From assembly GCA_013115145.1 (NCBI GenBank), contig JAAPAO010000488.1:1-24503 (forward strand): 24,503 nt of DNA, read 5' to 3'. Shown piece after piece: positions 9,013-18,718 of this stretch (within the stretch, counting starts at the first letter, position 1; each line of letters opens with the position of its first letter). Source of the stretch: Perkinsus chesapeaki (lineage: Eukaryota; Perkinsozoa; Perkinsida; Perkinsidae). The position numbers were made by a program, and so were the translations under genes. A model generated the notes under the pieces. That model had not been told where the DNA came from. It searched no databases and saw nothing but the letters and a program-made list of their open reading frames with translations.

Positions 9013-9481
9013 ATGAGTAGCTCACTACTGCGACATGAACTAGAGGAATCTTTCGAATGCCCAATCACTCAGGAAGTTATGATAGATCCGGTTACCTTGG
9101 TAGAGACTGGATTCACATACGAACGTGCTGCTCTCAAAGCCGCGTTGAAGAAGTGATATATATGGGAAAGGATGTTATTGCCCTGAGGAATGCATTTGAG
9201 GTTTTCGTCTGGTCCAGGACCAATATTGCATTATATCGCATCCGCGTTAGGACATTGTGGTCGTAGAAAACTCTCTCGTGACGATTAACGGAAATGTCAG
9301 TTCAACCAGGCCAAACTCCAGCGGCGGGGTACTTGGAATTGTCGTACACAACTTCTGTCTCCTTCTTACTTTTAGGCGGCCAAGGATTGACCCTCTGACC
9401 AACGCTCCTCTGAAGAGCCAAAAGATCGTCCCAAATCGTGCGCTCAAATACGCTATCGAAGTATTTAATAATGCAACGTAA
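9013..9481 (+). CDS. Free-standing U-box protein, 2 exons, 81 aa
   Basis: Exon 1 is 9013-9152 and exon 2 is 9376-9481 (stop TAA). The 223-nt intron runs from GTGATA to TTTTAG, and the phase-2 junction restores a Lys codon (AA/G). The protein starts MSSSLLRHE and is otherwise all U-box: FECPITQEVMIDPVTLVETG (residues 14-33), FTYERAALKAALKK, then across the intron RPRIDPLTN-x-PL and IVPNRALKYAI. The CPIT-x5-DPV, G-x-TYER, DP-x-T-x2-PL and PN-x-AL-x2-AI landmarks of the family are present. U-box domains recruit ubiquitin-conjugating enzymes and act as E3 ligases or E4 factors without zinc. Most family members carry extra substrate-binding domains (TPR, ARM, WD40, kinase); none is present here, so it may work with partners or be an incomplete gene model. 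The frame is open only as two pieces, and the exact phase match supports the splice. Confidence 0.85.
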
Positions 9482-9620
9482 GATATACACGATGCGAATG
9501 CAATTGATCCCTTACCGAAAGGGTGCGAAGGAAATTTCGGAGAATTTCTGTGGATTTTTTTTATTTTCACAAGTTTTCTGAAAAAAATCCCCCCTTTCAA
9601 ACCAGGGCACATTCATCCTG

Positions 9621-10040
9621 ATGGTTCACCTAAGGCAGACAAAAGATGTATATTCGATCAGGCAGCCATTGCCGTCCGTTTCGACCTGCCTGATTTGCCG
9701 GGCACCGATTGATTCTCAAACGCTCGAGGAGAGTGGCATATGCCAGCCCTGCCAAGATTCGATTTTAGAAAACGATCCTGAATTTTGCGAGAGTTCCGAA
9801 GATAGCTGTAAGTGTTTCATATGTTGCACACCTACACATGAGAGCGACTTCTGTCCCGCCTGCGAGAAAGTCGTCCTAGAAGTTGCCAATGAGTCCGAAA
9901 TGGCTCCTGATTTGGGCGACAACGAGATGAACGATAATACTCTTACCAAGCGATTTGAAACTCCCGTGAGTTTGTGCCGGTCTATGGAAAGGACTGAAAC
10001 TCCCAGTACGGCCGCAGCGTGGAGTGAGCGTCTTCGGTGA
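9621..10040 (+). CDS. Small protein with two CxxC zinc-finger-like modules, 139 aa
   Basis: The frame contains two four-cysteine modules: C23-x2-C26-x14-C41-x2-C44 (CLICRAPID...GICQPC) and C65-x2-C68-x9-C78-x2-C81 (CFICCTP...DFCPAC). Their spacing suits two structural zinc sites in a ribbon or RING-like fold. An acidic linker lies between the modules, and a polar tail with no clear fold follows. The ATG at 9621 is the first in frame after an upstream TGA near 9587; an upstream exon cannot be excluded. It follows the U-box gene by 140 nt on the same strand. The function is unknown: it could bind RNA, DNA or protein. Moderate confidence that it is expressed as drawn. Confidence 0.5.
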   Translation: MVHLRQTKDVYSIRQPLPSVSTCLICRAPIDSQTLEESGICQPCQDSILENDPEFCESSEDSCKCFICCTPTHESDFCPACEKVVLEVANESEMAPDLGDNEMNDNTLTKRFETPVSLCRSMERTETPSTAAAWSERLR

Positions 10041-12359
10041 TGATTAGAGAGTAGAAGTTGTGTTTATAGTGAATTAAGGCGGGGCGAGAAGTTTTCTAGC
10101 ATACCACTTTCTGAACGAATCTGCTTATCGTTGTTGCTGATTGGCATCACGCATGCGGCTTGATGCTATGACTATCAGCACCCATACCAACGAGGATCTC
10201 TAGTTCAAAGTAACTTGCGGACCGACGAACCGTCGGCGATGATTATTGTGGCCGAGGCCATGATCCTCCAACGCATATTCCCTCCCACTACGAGGCTCGT
10301 ACGCTCGCGATGGTTATAAGCAAGTTATGATAACTTCCAGCTTCGAGGGACCGTTAAAATTTCTCTCGAGGAATTTTGATAGAGTCGAGTCGACGGTACT
10401 ACCCGCAAGTGCATAGGCAGGATTTGTGTTAGAATGAGTGTGGAGCTCAATTGGTACCGAGATAGTGACTGCCTTAATAGCTTTAGCTATTACTATTAGG
10501 TATTATGACATACTCAGTATGTCGCTACCGCTACAAGAGGCTACCACGCGGATTGTTAGCCTGGTCTGCCGGAACTCGAGTAACTGTTGTGAAGTGATCC
10601 GATATCGTTTAACTTCGTGAGAGCGACAACAATGATGAATAGAAGTGGAAAATGACAAAGAAGAACAGACAACTAGATTCCGTACTTGCGATACAGGTCT
10701 GGCTTTATGCAATTTGTTTCCTTCTTGACCTTCAAACAGGACGAGAAAATACGAATTGACGTGAACTACGCCACTGCCTGTACAACTTTGAATATAGACA
10801 ATAGTCACACGCAAAGCTCGCGGAGTGCACGCAGATTGGATCATAAGATTTCAGTATAGCCGGCTTGCCAAGACGGATCATCCGACCTAGTGGAGGTGAT
10901 TGTGGAACCCTTACGCTGGAAGTGAGCTTCGTAATATCTTTCACTATGGGAACACAACAAACTTAAGCTCCGTTATAGCCTAGCGTAAACAAGCGTTATT
11001 ATACTATTATTATGATAAATAATTAGCGCATGCTCGTTAACAGATGGCAAAGCACAAAACAGTGCCGAAAACGGGTCGGCACACATGAGTTGTGTAACTT
11101 TTTTCCAGACTTTCTAAGCCAGAGATGTCCGAGAATCGTACTTTTAGATAAAGTGTAAGCAGTGGTTAGTAAGTTAATAATGCTAACTACCACCGTTGAG
11201 CTACGTCCAATGCCTCAACCCAGACCACCGCCTATTGATGTGTACATTTCCTCTCTGCACGCCAAGCTTATATCTCACTTGAGTTTTTCAGAGCAACAAT
11301 TTGAGTGTTCCCGGATTTCGGTTCTCATGTTTGCTTCGACACTTCAATCTTGATATTACCAAGGGGCAGTACAACGTAAGCTCTGCAATCGAAGATATCA
11401 CAACACTTGGGCCTAGTCTGTTTGATTATCCGCTGACTTCAAGCTGTGAAGATGATATATCACAGATGAAGATATAGTGGTGCTTTGTTGTTGAGATACC
11501 TTGGCTTTCAAGGCTGCCGGGTACAGCTCTTGGGGAACTGACTTGATGTTCGCTCGAGGCTTAACCCTTAAGCTATGCGTTGGTCCATTGCCAATGAAGC
11601 ATACGTTGTACTCCCTCTCATATCTCCTTGTTGTGTTACATTGTGTGTATAAAGGTTGTCATTTTACGCGATGATCGAGAGAATGCAGAAGCCTCTGTAA
11701 TTCTCCGGTTCATGTAAATAACGCACGAAGATATGTACCACTATGAAGCACCTGGTAACTTACCTCCGATGATAGCCGAATCACAAAGGTCTATATGGAA
11801 ACAAAAGGAGCCTATACCGGCAAGGTGTAGAAATTCTCCTATTCACTAGCTCCATGGAAAGCATTCACGACAGTGGCAGGCACAACCCCACTTTGAAAGA
11901 AAGGTGTCGCTGCTATTGTAGTAGCACCACTGAGGCATTCATGTGCTCGTTCACTAGCATATGGCAGAGTGAATGCAGTTATATATTTACTTCAACACAA
12001 ATCCGAAGCGGCAATGTGGTATAGAATGATGAACTCGATACGTACTATAGCGGGCCGCAACTAGCGGCTGCGTAGAGAACTGTCAAACGAGAATCCATAC
12101 CTCCAACTGTACTAGTTGACATCGCGAAATAAAAATTCATAGCGTGCGGAGGCGAGTCGGCAGGATCCTCCTGATCGAGGTTGGAGAAGATCTAGTAGGT
12201 AACCTATATGTGGATCTACACGCCCAATAAAAACTGTAGAGATCACCAAGTGTCTCTAGTAACTGCAACATCGGTAGACGTTATAAGGATTGTAAGATAA
12301 CAATAATTCCGAGATACAACGGGATGATGCAGATGTGGTGCCATAGAACTGCTACTCGC
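10041..12359. other. Long gene-poor region between + and - gene blocks
   Basis: I found no open frame or splice-linked set of exons that I can support here on either strand. Short frames at 10503-10844 (-), 10732-10944 (-) and 11162-11353 (+) resemble nothing known. Small hairpins occur: CCGACG-AAC-CGTCGG near 10222-10236 and AAGTTA-TGA-TAACTT near 10323-10337. The stretch separates + strand genes from convergent - strand genes, so 3' ends of both blocks probably lie in it. Confidence 0.4.
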
Positions 12360-13121
12360 CTAGTGGCAGTTCGAGGGAGCGAACACCGTGTGGGATTCAT
12401 CTTCACCTACCATTATCGCTGCCTCATCATCAATATCATACAGTAGTCTGAAGTTGAAATCGACATAGGGGTACTCCAGAAGGCTTGGCCAATCAGGTAT
12501 GATATCCTGAGTTCTATTGATAGACGCCTCACTTCTGATATACTTCATCCTTTCGAAGCGTATGTGAACATGACGATTGGTTCTAAATTCGCCATTGAGC
12601 GTGTCGTCGAAGAAATAGATGGCAGAGCTAGTTCCATTTGTGAGCTTATCATGTTTCGGAGAAGTACAGGTTCTGTGAGGAGTTGGGTATGTTGGATGCG
12701 GCGTAGTGGTGGTTGTAGTGGTGGTGGTGGTTTCGTGATGAGAAGGATTTCGGAGGCGTCTGGTCTTCTTTACGAAGGACACTTCACCCTCCGGCGCGTA
12801 AAGCCGGATCTCCTTCGTTGTCTTATCATACTTCAACCTCCAACGGTAGAGGACATATGGGAAGCTCTTGTCATCATTCGGGAAGGTGGAGGAAGCCAAG
12901 TTGATTAAGCCCGTTGCCTCATCATAGGTAAACTTCACTACATTGAAAACAATTCTGACCCACTGGACTTCTAGTTGACCACTGAGTTCATCTGGAGTTT
13001 GGATAAATATGTAGTTGAAGTAATTACCAATTTTGTGGCTGTAATATCCCAACGGGACAGCCCCCTGCCCACATACAAGATCACAAGTACCACCGATGAG
13101 GATGAGGAGTCGAAGCATCAT
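12360..13121 (-). CDS. Probable secreted protein with poly-Thr linker, 253 aa
   Basis: The open frame extends upstream to 13328, but I place the start at the ATG pair at 13116-13121. It gives MMLRLLILIGGTCDLVCGQG, a short basic start, a hydrophobic core and a small-residue cleavage region, which is a convincing signal peptide. The longer version would bury it behind 69 Cys/Arg-rich residues. After the signal come about 110 residues of mixed aromatic sequence (GYYSHKIGNYFNYIFIQTP, VLYRWRLKYDKTTKEIRLY), a run of ten threonines with Pro/His, and a second part of about 100 residues (HVHIRFERMKYIRSEAS, YVDFNFRLLYDI). NGT and NRT are possible N-glycosylation sites and the Thr run could be O-glycosylated. 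I do not recognise the family; a lineage-specific surface or secreted protein is plausible. Confidence 0.6.
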   Translation of the reverse strand: MMLRLLILIGGTCDLVCGQGAVPLGYYSHKIGNYFNYIFIQTPDELSGQLEVQWVRIVFNVVKFTYDEATGLINLASSTFPNDDKSFPYVLYRWRLKYDKTTKEIRLYAPEGEVSFVKKTRRLRNPSHHETTTTTTTTTTPHPTYPTPHRTCTSPKHDKLTNGTSSAIYFFDDTLNGEFRTNRHVHIRFERMKYIRSEASINRTQDIIPDWPSLLEYPYVDFNFRLLYDIDDEAAIMVGEDESHTVFAPSNCH

Positions 13122-13830
13122 TGTTGACAGCGACTGACAGCAACAGTTGTTTATCAAAGTGTTACTGTGACAGTACCGTGAACGGTTCCTATCAGGGTTG
13201 CACATGCGTGCAGTCAGGGGCGGAGAGAGTAGGGTCGAGCAGAGCCGTCTGAGGCATGACCGCCTTTTAGCTGCGTCCACTGTATCAACTGCTAGTGATG
13301 AGTGTCTCATTGTTGAGCCTAGCATCACATTAAAAGCTCCATCGAAAGCTGTTGGAGCATTCCTGCGTTATACCCCGTTCGGTGAATGCGACAGCAGGTA
13401 GACGGTCACGGGCTGCTCCCGTCATGAGCTTGCTATTCGGTCTCCAACACCGCAGGAGATTAAGAATGTTGCTCATTGATACACCACGTTTTATGAAGTC
13501 TTCATCATGGAGAGCCTCGTTTTATGCAACCTTGATAATATGACGAGTTGGACACTTGGCACAGCAACATAGCCAACTTGGCAATAAATCATGGCGTGGA
13601 CTGGGGAGTCCCCAGTCACTGTCCCCAGTGAGGACAGTGGCAGGCGGCGGACCGTGTTATCTAGATCTCGTGAGTAATCCTAGCGTTGATAATTATAATT
13701 TGGATAATATAAGTGTGATAGAAGTCGCTTGTTACTGCAAAGATTGATAAACGCGACGCTGCGGAGGCTTGAATGCTCGCAAAAAGTATAGGAAATATTA
13801 TGCGAAAAACGATGTTAAAGAAAAAACGAT
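13122..13830. other. Intergenic region upstream of the secreted-protein gene
   Basis: No further gene is supported here. It lies downstream of pyrophosphatase copy 1 and upstream of the secreted-protein gene, both on the - strand. It contains the twin hairpins at 13599-13639 and a GCTCCA...TGGAGC stem near 13336-13358. Confidence 0.4.
13599..13639. other. Twin perfect hairpins back to back
   Basis: GACTGGGG-AGT-CCCCAGTC (13599-13617) is followed at once by CACTGTCC-CCAGTGA-GGACAGTG (13617-13639). Both stems are perfect 8-bp helices and share one base. CCCCAGT occurs in both, so alternative pairing is possible. The structure lies about 190 nt downstream of the stop codon of pyrophosphatase copy 1. 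A role in transcript ending or a small structured RNA is possible; neither is shown. Confidence 0.5.
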
Positions 13831-16002
13831 TTACTTTAACCAGAAAGGGCCGCCGTTCTCGTTGGAAGTCTTAGCGATAACGCTACCAAAGACGAGAGAC
13901 ATGATGGCGGATAGCTTAATAACGATGTTAATGGCGGGACCAGAGGTATCCTTCAGTGGGTTACCGATAGTATCACCAGTGACAGCGTTCTTGTGAGCTT
14001 GAGAGCCCTTGCCGTTCTCGGGGCCGAGACCACCGGCTTCGATGAACTTCTTGGAGTTATCCCAAGAACCACCAGTGTTAGACATAGATATGGCTAACTG
14101 GACACCGGAGACGAGAGCACCGCACAAGAGACCGGCAGTGCAGTTCTTACCGAAGAGGAGACCAGCGACGAGAGGAGCCAAGATAACCAAGCAGCCGGGG
14201 GTAATCATCTCCTTGAGGGACGCGTGAGTGGCAATCTTGACGCATTTGGTGTAGTTGGGCTTCATCTCACCAGAGATAATCTTGGGGAACTGGGACATGC
14301 ACTCCTCAACCATCTCGTTAGCTGCCTTACCCACGGACTTCATGGTCATAGCGGAGAAGGCATAAGGCATCATAGCACCGAAGAGAAGACCGGTGAAAGT
14401 CCAGGGGTCGAGCAATGTAACAAATCTAATGTGAGCTCGGACAGTGTAAGCGCCGAACAAGGCGAGGGACACAAGGGCGGCAGATCCGATGGCAAAGCCC
14501 TTGCCGATAGCCGCAGTAGTGTTACCGGCGGAATCGAGAGCATCCGTGCGCTCTCTGACCTCAGGGCCCATGCCGGACATCTCAGCAATACCACCAGCGT
14601 TATCGGAAATAGGACCATAAGCATCGATAGACAAGGACATAGTGAGAGTACCAAGCATACCAAGAGCACCGAGGGCAACACCGAACATACCGGCAAGAGA
14701 GAACGCCACGCAGATGGTAATGCACAAGCAAACAATAGGGATGACAGTAGAAGCATATCCACTGGCGAGACCAAGGATGATTCCAGTAGCAGCGGAGATC
14801 CTTTCGGCATCGGCGATGCTACGAACAGGCTTATAGGAATCAGAAGTGAAGTACTCGGTTACGTAGCCAATACAGAGGCCAGACCAAAGACCGAGGAGAA
14901 CACAGACAGCACACTTCCACCAAGTGCAGTGCAGGCGGGAGGCATCAATGGCGAAGAGACCACTGGGAAGAGCCCACCAAGCTAGGAGAATTGCTACTGG
15001 TGTCTGGATGGAAGTAGATATAACGAGAATGCCCTTAAGAGCCTTCTCGACGTCCTTTATCTCGCGAACCTTGTAGAAGACGTCGACGCACATCATGGTG
15101 ACTATACCAACAACGATGCCAACGGAGGACAACATAAGGGGGAACATCATCGCGGACCAACTGCCATAGACGGAAACCTCGGGAGAAGCGGAGCAGATGA
15201 CCATGGCGGCACAAGTGGATTCGGCGAAAGAACCGAACAAATCAGCACCCATACCAGCGATATCACCAACATTATCTCCAACATTATCGGCAATGCAGCC
15301 GGGGTTCCTCGGATCGTCCTCATCGAGACCGTACTCGTTCTTACCGGAGAGATCGGCACCGACATCAGCGGCCTTGGTGTAGATACCACCACCGACACGA
15401 CCGAATAGGGCAATAGAGGAACCACCCAAACCGTAACCGGTGAGAGCCTCATAAAGGCCAATGACATCATTGCCGTACCACTTTGAGTAGATCAATGCAA
15501 GAATGAAGAGGTTAAACACTCCCAAAGAGACAAGGGCGAAACCCATTACAGAGCCACCGCGAATTGCAACATCGTAGCCAGCGGAAATATTCTTCCATGA
15601 CTCGTGAGTTGTACGAACGTTGCAGTAGACGGCAGTTCTCATACCAATATAACCACAAGCGATCGAAGTGAGAGAACCGACAATGAAGGCGATCATGGTA
15701 CCGAGACCGATGCAAGGCCAGATGATAACAGAGAAAATAACAACGTATACGAGCATGTACTTATACTCGGCAACAAGGAACGCATTGGCACCCTCCGCAA
15801 TATGCGACGAGATGTCTCGCATGCGCTCTAGAATCTTCTGAACATCGACTTGCTTGCCATCTGACATCAAGGAGGCTTGCATGCCCGATGGAGGGCCTGT
15901 AAGCTTGATACGGCTCACGTAGGTCACCTCTTTAAGGGCCCAGAGCACTCCCAAAATTGGTGGGATAAAGGCGAGTAAGTTAGTCGCAAGAACGCTTGCC
16001 AT
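13831..16002 (-). CDS. Proton-pumping inorganic pyrophosphatase, type I, copy 1 (723 aa)
   Basis: Membrane-bound H+-translocating pyrophosphatase, which couples PPi hydrolysis to proton transport into vacuoles or acidocalcisomes. The catalytic loops are intact: DVGADLSGKNE, EDDPRNPGCIADNVGDNVGD, and near the end GDTIGNPLKDTSGPA. GNTTAAIGKGFAIGSAAL has Ala where K+-independent enzymes have Lys, so this is the K+-dependent type I. About 16 membrane helices are expected, and hydrophobic segments run throughout. The frame is open to 16134 (767 aa), but I chose ATG 16002: MASVLATNLLAFIPPILGVL aligns with the start of copy 2, and the extra 44 residues do not look like a topogenic sequence. The gene is intronless, ends WLK-TAA, and lies in tandem 3' of copy 2 with a 535-nt gap. 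It differs from copy 2 mainly in the N-terminal quarter and the middle. Confidence 0.96.
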   Translation of the reverse strand: MASVLATNLLAFIPPILGVLWALKEVTYVSRIKLTGPPSGMQASLMSDGKQVDVQKILERMRDISSHIAEGANAFLVAEYKYMLVYVVIFSVIIWPCIGLGTMIAFIVGSLTSIACGYIGMRTAVYCNVRTTHESWKNISAGYDVAIRGGSVMGFALVSLGVFNLFILALIYSKWYGNDVIGLYEALTGYGLGGSSIALFGRVGGGIYTKAADVGADLSGKNEYGLDEDDPRNPGCIADNVGDNVGDIAGMGADLFGSFAESTCAAMVICSASPEVSVYGSWSAMMFPLMLSSVGIVVGIVTMMCVDVFYKVREIKDVEKALKGILVISTSIQTPVAILLAWWALPSGLFAIDASRLHCTWWKCAVCVLLGLWSGLCIGYVTEYFTSDSYKPVRSIADAERISAATGIILGLASGYASTVIPIVCLCITICVAFSLAGMFGVALGALGMLGTLTMSLSIDAYGPISDNAGGIAEMSGMGPEVRERTDALDSAGNTTAAIGKGFAIGSAALVSLALFGAYTVRAHIRFVTLLDPWTFTGLLFGAMMPYAFSAMTMKSVGKAANEMVEECMSQFPKIISGEMKPNYTKCVKIATHASLKEMITPGCLVILAPLVAGLLFGKNCTAGLLCGALVSGVQLAISMSNTGGSWDNSKKFIEAGGLGPENGKGSQAHKNAVTGDTIGNPLKDTSGPAINIVIKLSAIMSLVFGSVIAKTSNENGGPFWLK

Positions 16003-16537
16003 TAAAACAAAGGTCACGTCGACACAATAGTTAGTGAGTGTCCGAACTTCGAGCAGATCTTGAGCTGCGCAGCGATGCACAATAACAGCTTTAGCGACGA
16101 TTTGTACAAGCGACGTCGGCACTGTTGGATACAAGATACTTGTTGATGGGTTCTTGTTAATGGGTTCGTTAATTGAGGGCCTTAATCGTCACGGGAAAGA
16201 GTACTCTACTGCGGTTAGCATCACAACGCGTGCGAATTCTACCGCGTTCCCGAGAGCTTAGAATCAGGTTTGATATCGTGACCAGAGAGAATTAAGATCC
16301 TTGGTGTTAGGGGCTTGATAAAGGCGGGAAAGGCAATACTTACCTCGCTTGCGTTTTCATGTCAGTATGCAAAGCAAACTTGATTTGAATTAACGACTGC
16401 AAAAACTCGATTCCCAGCATATCACGATGAAACGTGTACGGTTGCCTACCCGGACACACACCGTAAAGAGGAACTACACAGGAACAACGGTTAGGTAATT
16501 ATACTATAGCATTACTATATATCTAAAGGAATAGCGC
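16003..16537. other. Spacer between the two pyrophosphatase genes
   Basis: Up to 16134 the copy-1 frame stays open but is probably 5' UTR. Beyond that I see no gene. The copy-1 promoter should lie here. AAGATACTTGTTGATGGGTT near 16133 weakly recalls the dispersed GATAC element but lacks its inverted repeat. Confidence 0.4.
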
Positions 16538-18718
16538 TTACAACCAGAAGGGACCGCCGTTCTCGTTGGAAGTCTTGGCGATAACGCCACCGAAGACAAG
16601 AGACATGATGGCGGAGAGCTTGATAACGATGTTAATGGCGGGACCAGAGGTATCCTTCAGCGGATCACCGACGGTATCACCAGTGACAGCATTCTTGTGA
16701 GCTTGAGAGCCCTTGCCGTTCTCGGGGCCGAGACCACCGGATTCAATGAACTTCTTGGAGTTATCCCAAGCGCCACCAGTGTTAGACATGGAAATGGCCA
16801 TCTGGACACCGGAGACGAGAGCACCGCACAAGAGACCGGCAGTGCAGTTCTTACCGAAGAGGAGACCAGCGACGAGAGGAGCCAAGATAACCAAGCAGCC
16901 GGGGGCAATCATCTCCTTAAGAGAGGCATCAGTAGCGATCTGGATGCACTTTTTGTAGTTGGGCTTCATCTCACCAGAGATAATCTTGGGGAACTGGGAC
17001 ATGCACTCCTCAACCATCTCGTTAGCTGCCTTACCAACGGACTTCATGGTCATAGCGGAGAAGGCATAAGGCATCATAGCACCGAAGAGAAGACCGGTGA
17101 AAGTCCAGGGGTCGAGGATGTTGACCTTGGAGATGCTAGCGCGGACAGTGTAAGCGCCGAACAAAGCGAGGGACACAAGGGCGGCAGATCCGATGGCGAA
17201 ACCCTTGCCCATGGCAGCGGTAGTGTTGCCAGCGGCGTCGAGAGCATCAGTGCGCTCTCTGACCTCAGGGCCCAACTCGGACATCTCAGCAATACCACCA
17301 GCGTTATCGGAGATGGGACCATAAGCATCGATGGTAAGAGACATAGTGAGAGTGCCAAGCATACCAAGAGCACCGAGGGCAACACCGAACATACCGGCGA
17401 CGGAGTGAGCGACACAGATGGTGATGGCGAGGCAGATGACGGGGATGACGCAGGACACGTAACCAGCGGCAAGACCGTAGATGATACCAGTGGCGGCAGA
17501 GATGCTCTCAGACTCGGCGATCTCACGGACGGGCTTGTAGGTCTGGGAAGTGTAGTACTCGGTGGTGTAACCGATGCAGAGACCGGACCACAGACCGAGA
17601 AGGATGCAGACGCAGCACTTAACCCAAGAGCAAGCGGTGTGAGCCTCGTCGATGGCGAAGTAACCCGAAGGAAGAGCCCACCAGGAAAGGGCAATAACGG
17701 TAGGAGTCTCCAAAATGGTGGAAATAACAAGAACACCCTTAAGGGCCTTCTCGATATCAGGGATCTCCTTAACCTTGTAGAACATGTTGACGGTGAGCAT
17801 GGTAACGAGACCAACAAGAATGCCAACAGAGGAAACCATCAAGGGGAAGAGCATGGTAGACCAGGTACCAGAAACAATGGCATCGGGAGCAGCGGAGCAG
17901 ATGACCATGGCGGCACAAGTGGACTCGGCGAAAGAACCAAACAAATCAGCACCCATACCAGCGATATCACCAACATTATCTCCAACATTATCGGCAATGC
18001 AGCCGGGGTTCCTCGGATCGTCCTCATCGAGACCGTACTCGTTCTTACCGGAGAGATCGGCACCGACATCAGCGGCCTTAGTGTAGATACCACCACCGAC
18101 ACGACCGAATAGGGCAATAGAGGAACCACCCAAACCGTAACCGGTGAGAGCCTCATAAAGGGCACGGACATCACCGTTATAGAAGGAAGGAACGTTGTAG
18201 ATGGTAACAAGGATAGCCAAGTTAAGAACAGCCAAGGACACAAGGGCGAAACCCATTACGGAGCCACCACGGAGGGCAACATCGTAACCGTCAGAGAGGC
18301 TCTTCCAGCACTCGTGGGCGGTACGAACGTTGCAGTAGACAGCAGTCTTCATTCCGATGTAACCACAAGCGATGGAAGTGATGGAGCCAACGATGAAGGA
18401 GAGCATTGTGCCAAGACCGATGCAAGGCCAGATGATAACCGAGAAGAGAACGACATAAACCATCATGTACTTGTATTCGGACACGAGGAAAGCATTGGCA
18501 CCGGTGGCGATGTTATTGGAGATCTCACGCATAGCGACGAGGATCTTCTGGACATCGCGGGAGTCACCGGCGACAAGGGAGTCCTGCATGCCAGTCTTTC
18601 CCTTGTAGGGACCAGTAAGCTTGATGCTACGAACATAGACCAGCTCCTTGACGGCCCACAAAAGGCCGACCACAGGAGGGACGAAAGAAAATACGTTAGT
18701 TAGTGTAACACTGCTCAT
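16538..18718 (-). CDS. Proton-pumping inorganic pyrophosphatase, type I, copy 2 (726 aa)
   Basis: Complete, intronless membrane H+-pyrophosphatase. DVGADLSGKNE (residues 217-227) and DNVGDNVGD (243-251) supply the Mg-PPi-binding acidic residues. GNTTAAMGKGF (498-508) with Ala marks the K+-dependent class. The length (726) is a little below the roughly 760 usual for plant vacuolar enzymes, with a short N-terminus (MSSVTLTNVFSFVPPVVGLL) that begins in the first helix. Codon use is strongly biased to C/G-ending codons, as in a highly expressed gene, and leaves a long empty antisense frame. It is probably the ancestral or main copy of the pair: its upstream region faces the bL12 gene across a divergent 559-nt gap that holds three GATAC elements. 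Confidence 0.97.
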   Translation of the reverse strand: MSSVTLTNVFSFVPPVVGLLWAVKELVYVRSIKLTGPYKGKTGMQDSLVAGDSRDVQKILVAMREISNNIATGANAFLVSEYKYMMVYVVLFSVIIWPCIGLGTMLSFIVGSITSIACGYIGMKTAVYCNVRTAHECWKSLSDGYDVALRGGSVMGFALVSLAVLNLAILVTIYNVPSFYNGDVRALYEALTGYGLGGSSIALFGRVGGGIYTKAADVGADLSGKNEYGLDEDDPRNPGCIADNVGDNVGDIAGMGADLFGSFAESTCAAMVICSAAPDAIVSGTWSTMLFPLMVSSVGILVGLVTMLTVNMFYKVKEIPDIEKALKGVLVISTILETPTVIALSWWALPSGYFAIDEAHTACSWVKCCVCILLGLWSGLCIGYTTEYYTSQTYKPVREIAESESISAATGIIYGLAAGYVSCVIPVICLAITICVAHSVAGMFGVALGALGMLGTLTMSLTIDAYGPISDNAGGIAEMSELGPEVRERTDALDAAGNTTAAMGKGFAIGSAALVSLALFGAYTVRASISKVNILDPWTFTGLLFGAMMPYAFSAMTMKSVGKAANEMVEECMSQFPKIISGEMKPNYKKCIQIATDASLKEMIAPGCLVILAPLVAGLLFGKNCTAGLLCGALVSGVQMAISMSNTGGAWDNSKKFIESGGLGPENGKGSQAHKNAVTGDTVGDPLKDTSGPAINIVIKLSAIMSLVFGGVIAKTSNENGGPFWL

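Noticed and set aside
10503-10944. Overlapping reverse-strand frames of 113 and 70 codons
   Set aside because: No family resemblance, frames overlap each other, and no consistent splice signals link them.
13122-13328. 69-residue N-terminal extension of the secreted protein
   Set aside because: It would bury a good signal peptide behind Cys/Arg-rich sequence of no recognisable kind.
16003-16134. N-terminal extension of pyrophosphatase copy 1 to 767 residues
   Set aside because: The added 44 residues have no counterpart in copy 2 and do not look like a signal or transit peptide. The ATG at 16002 aligns with the copy 2 start.
16697-18112. 471-codon open frame on the + strand, antisense to pyrophosphatase copy 2
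   Set aside because: It is a shadow of the strong codon bias on the - strand. The composition (Gly, Asp, Thr, Ser runs) resembles no protein, and a shorter version (14224-14985) appears opposite copy 1.
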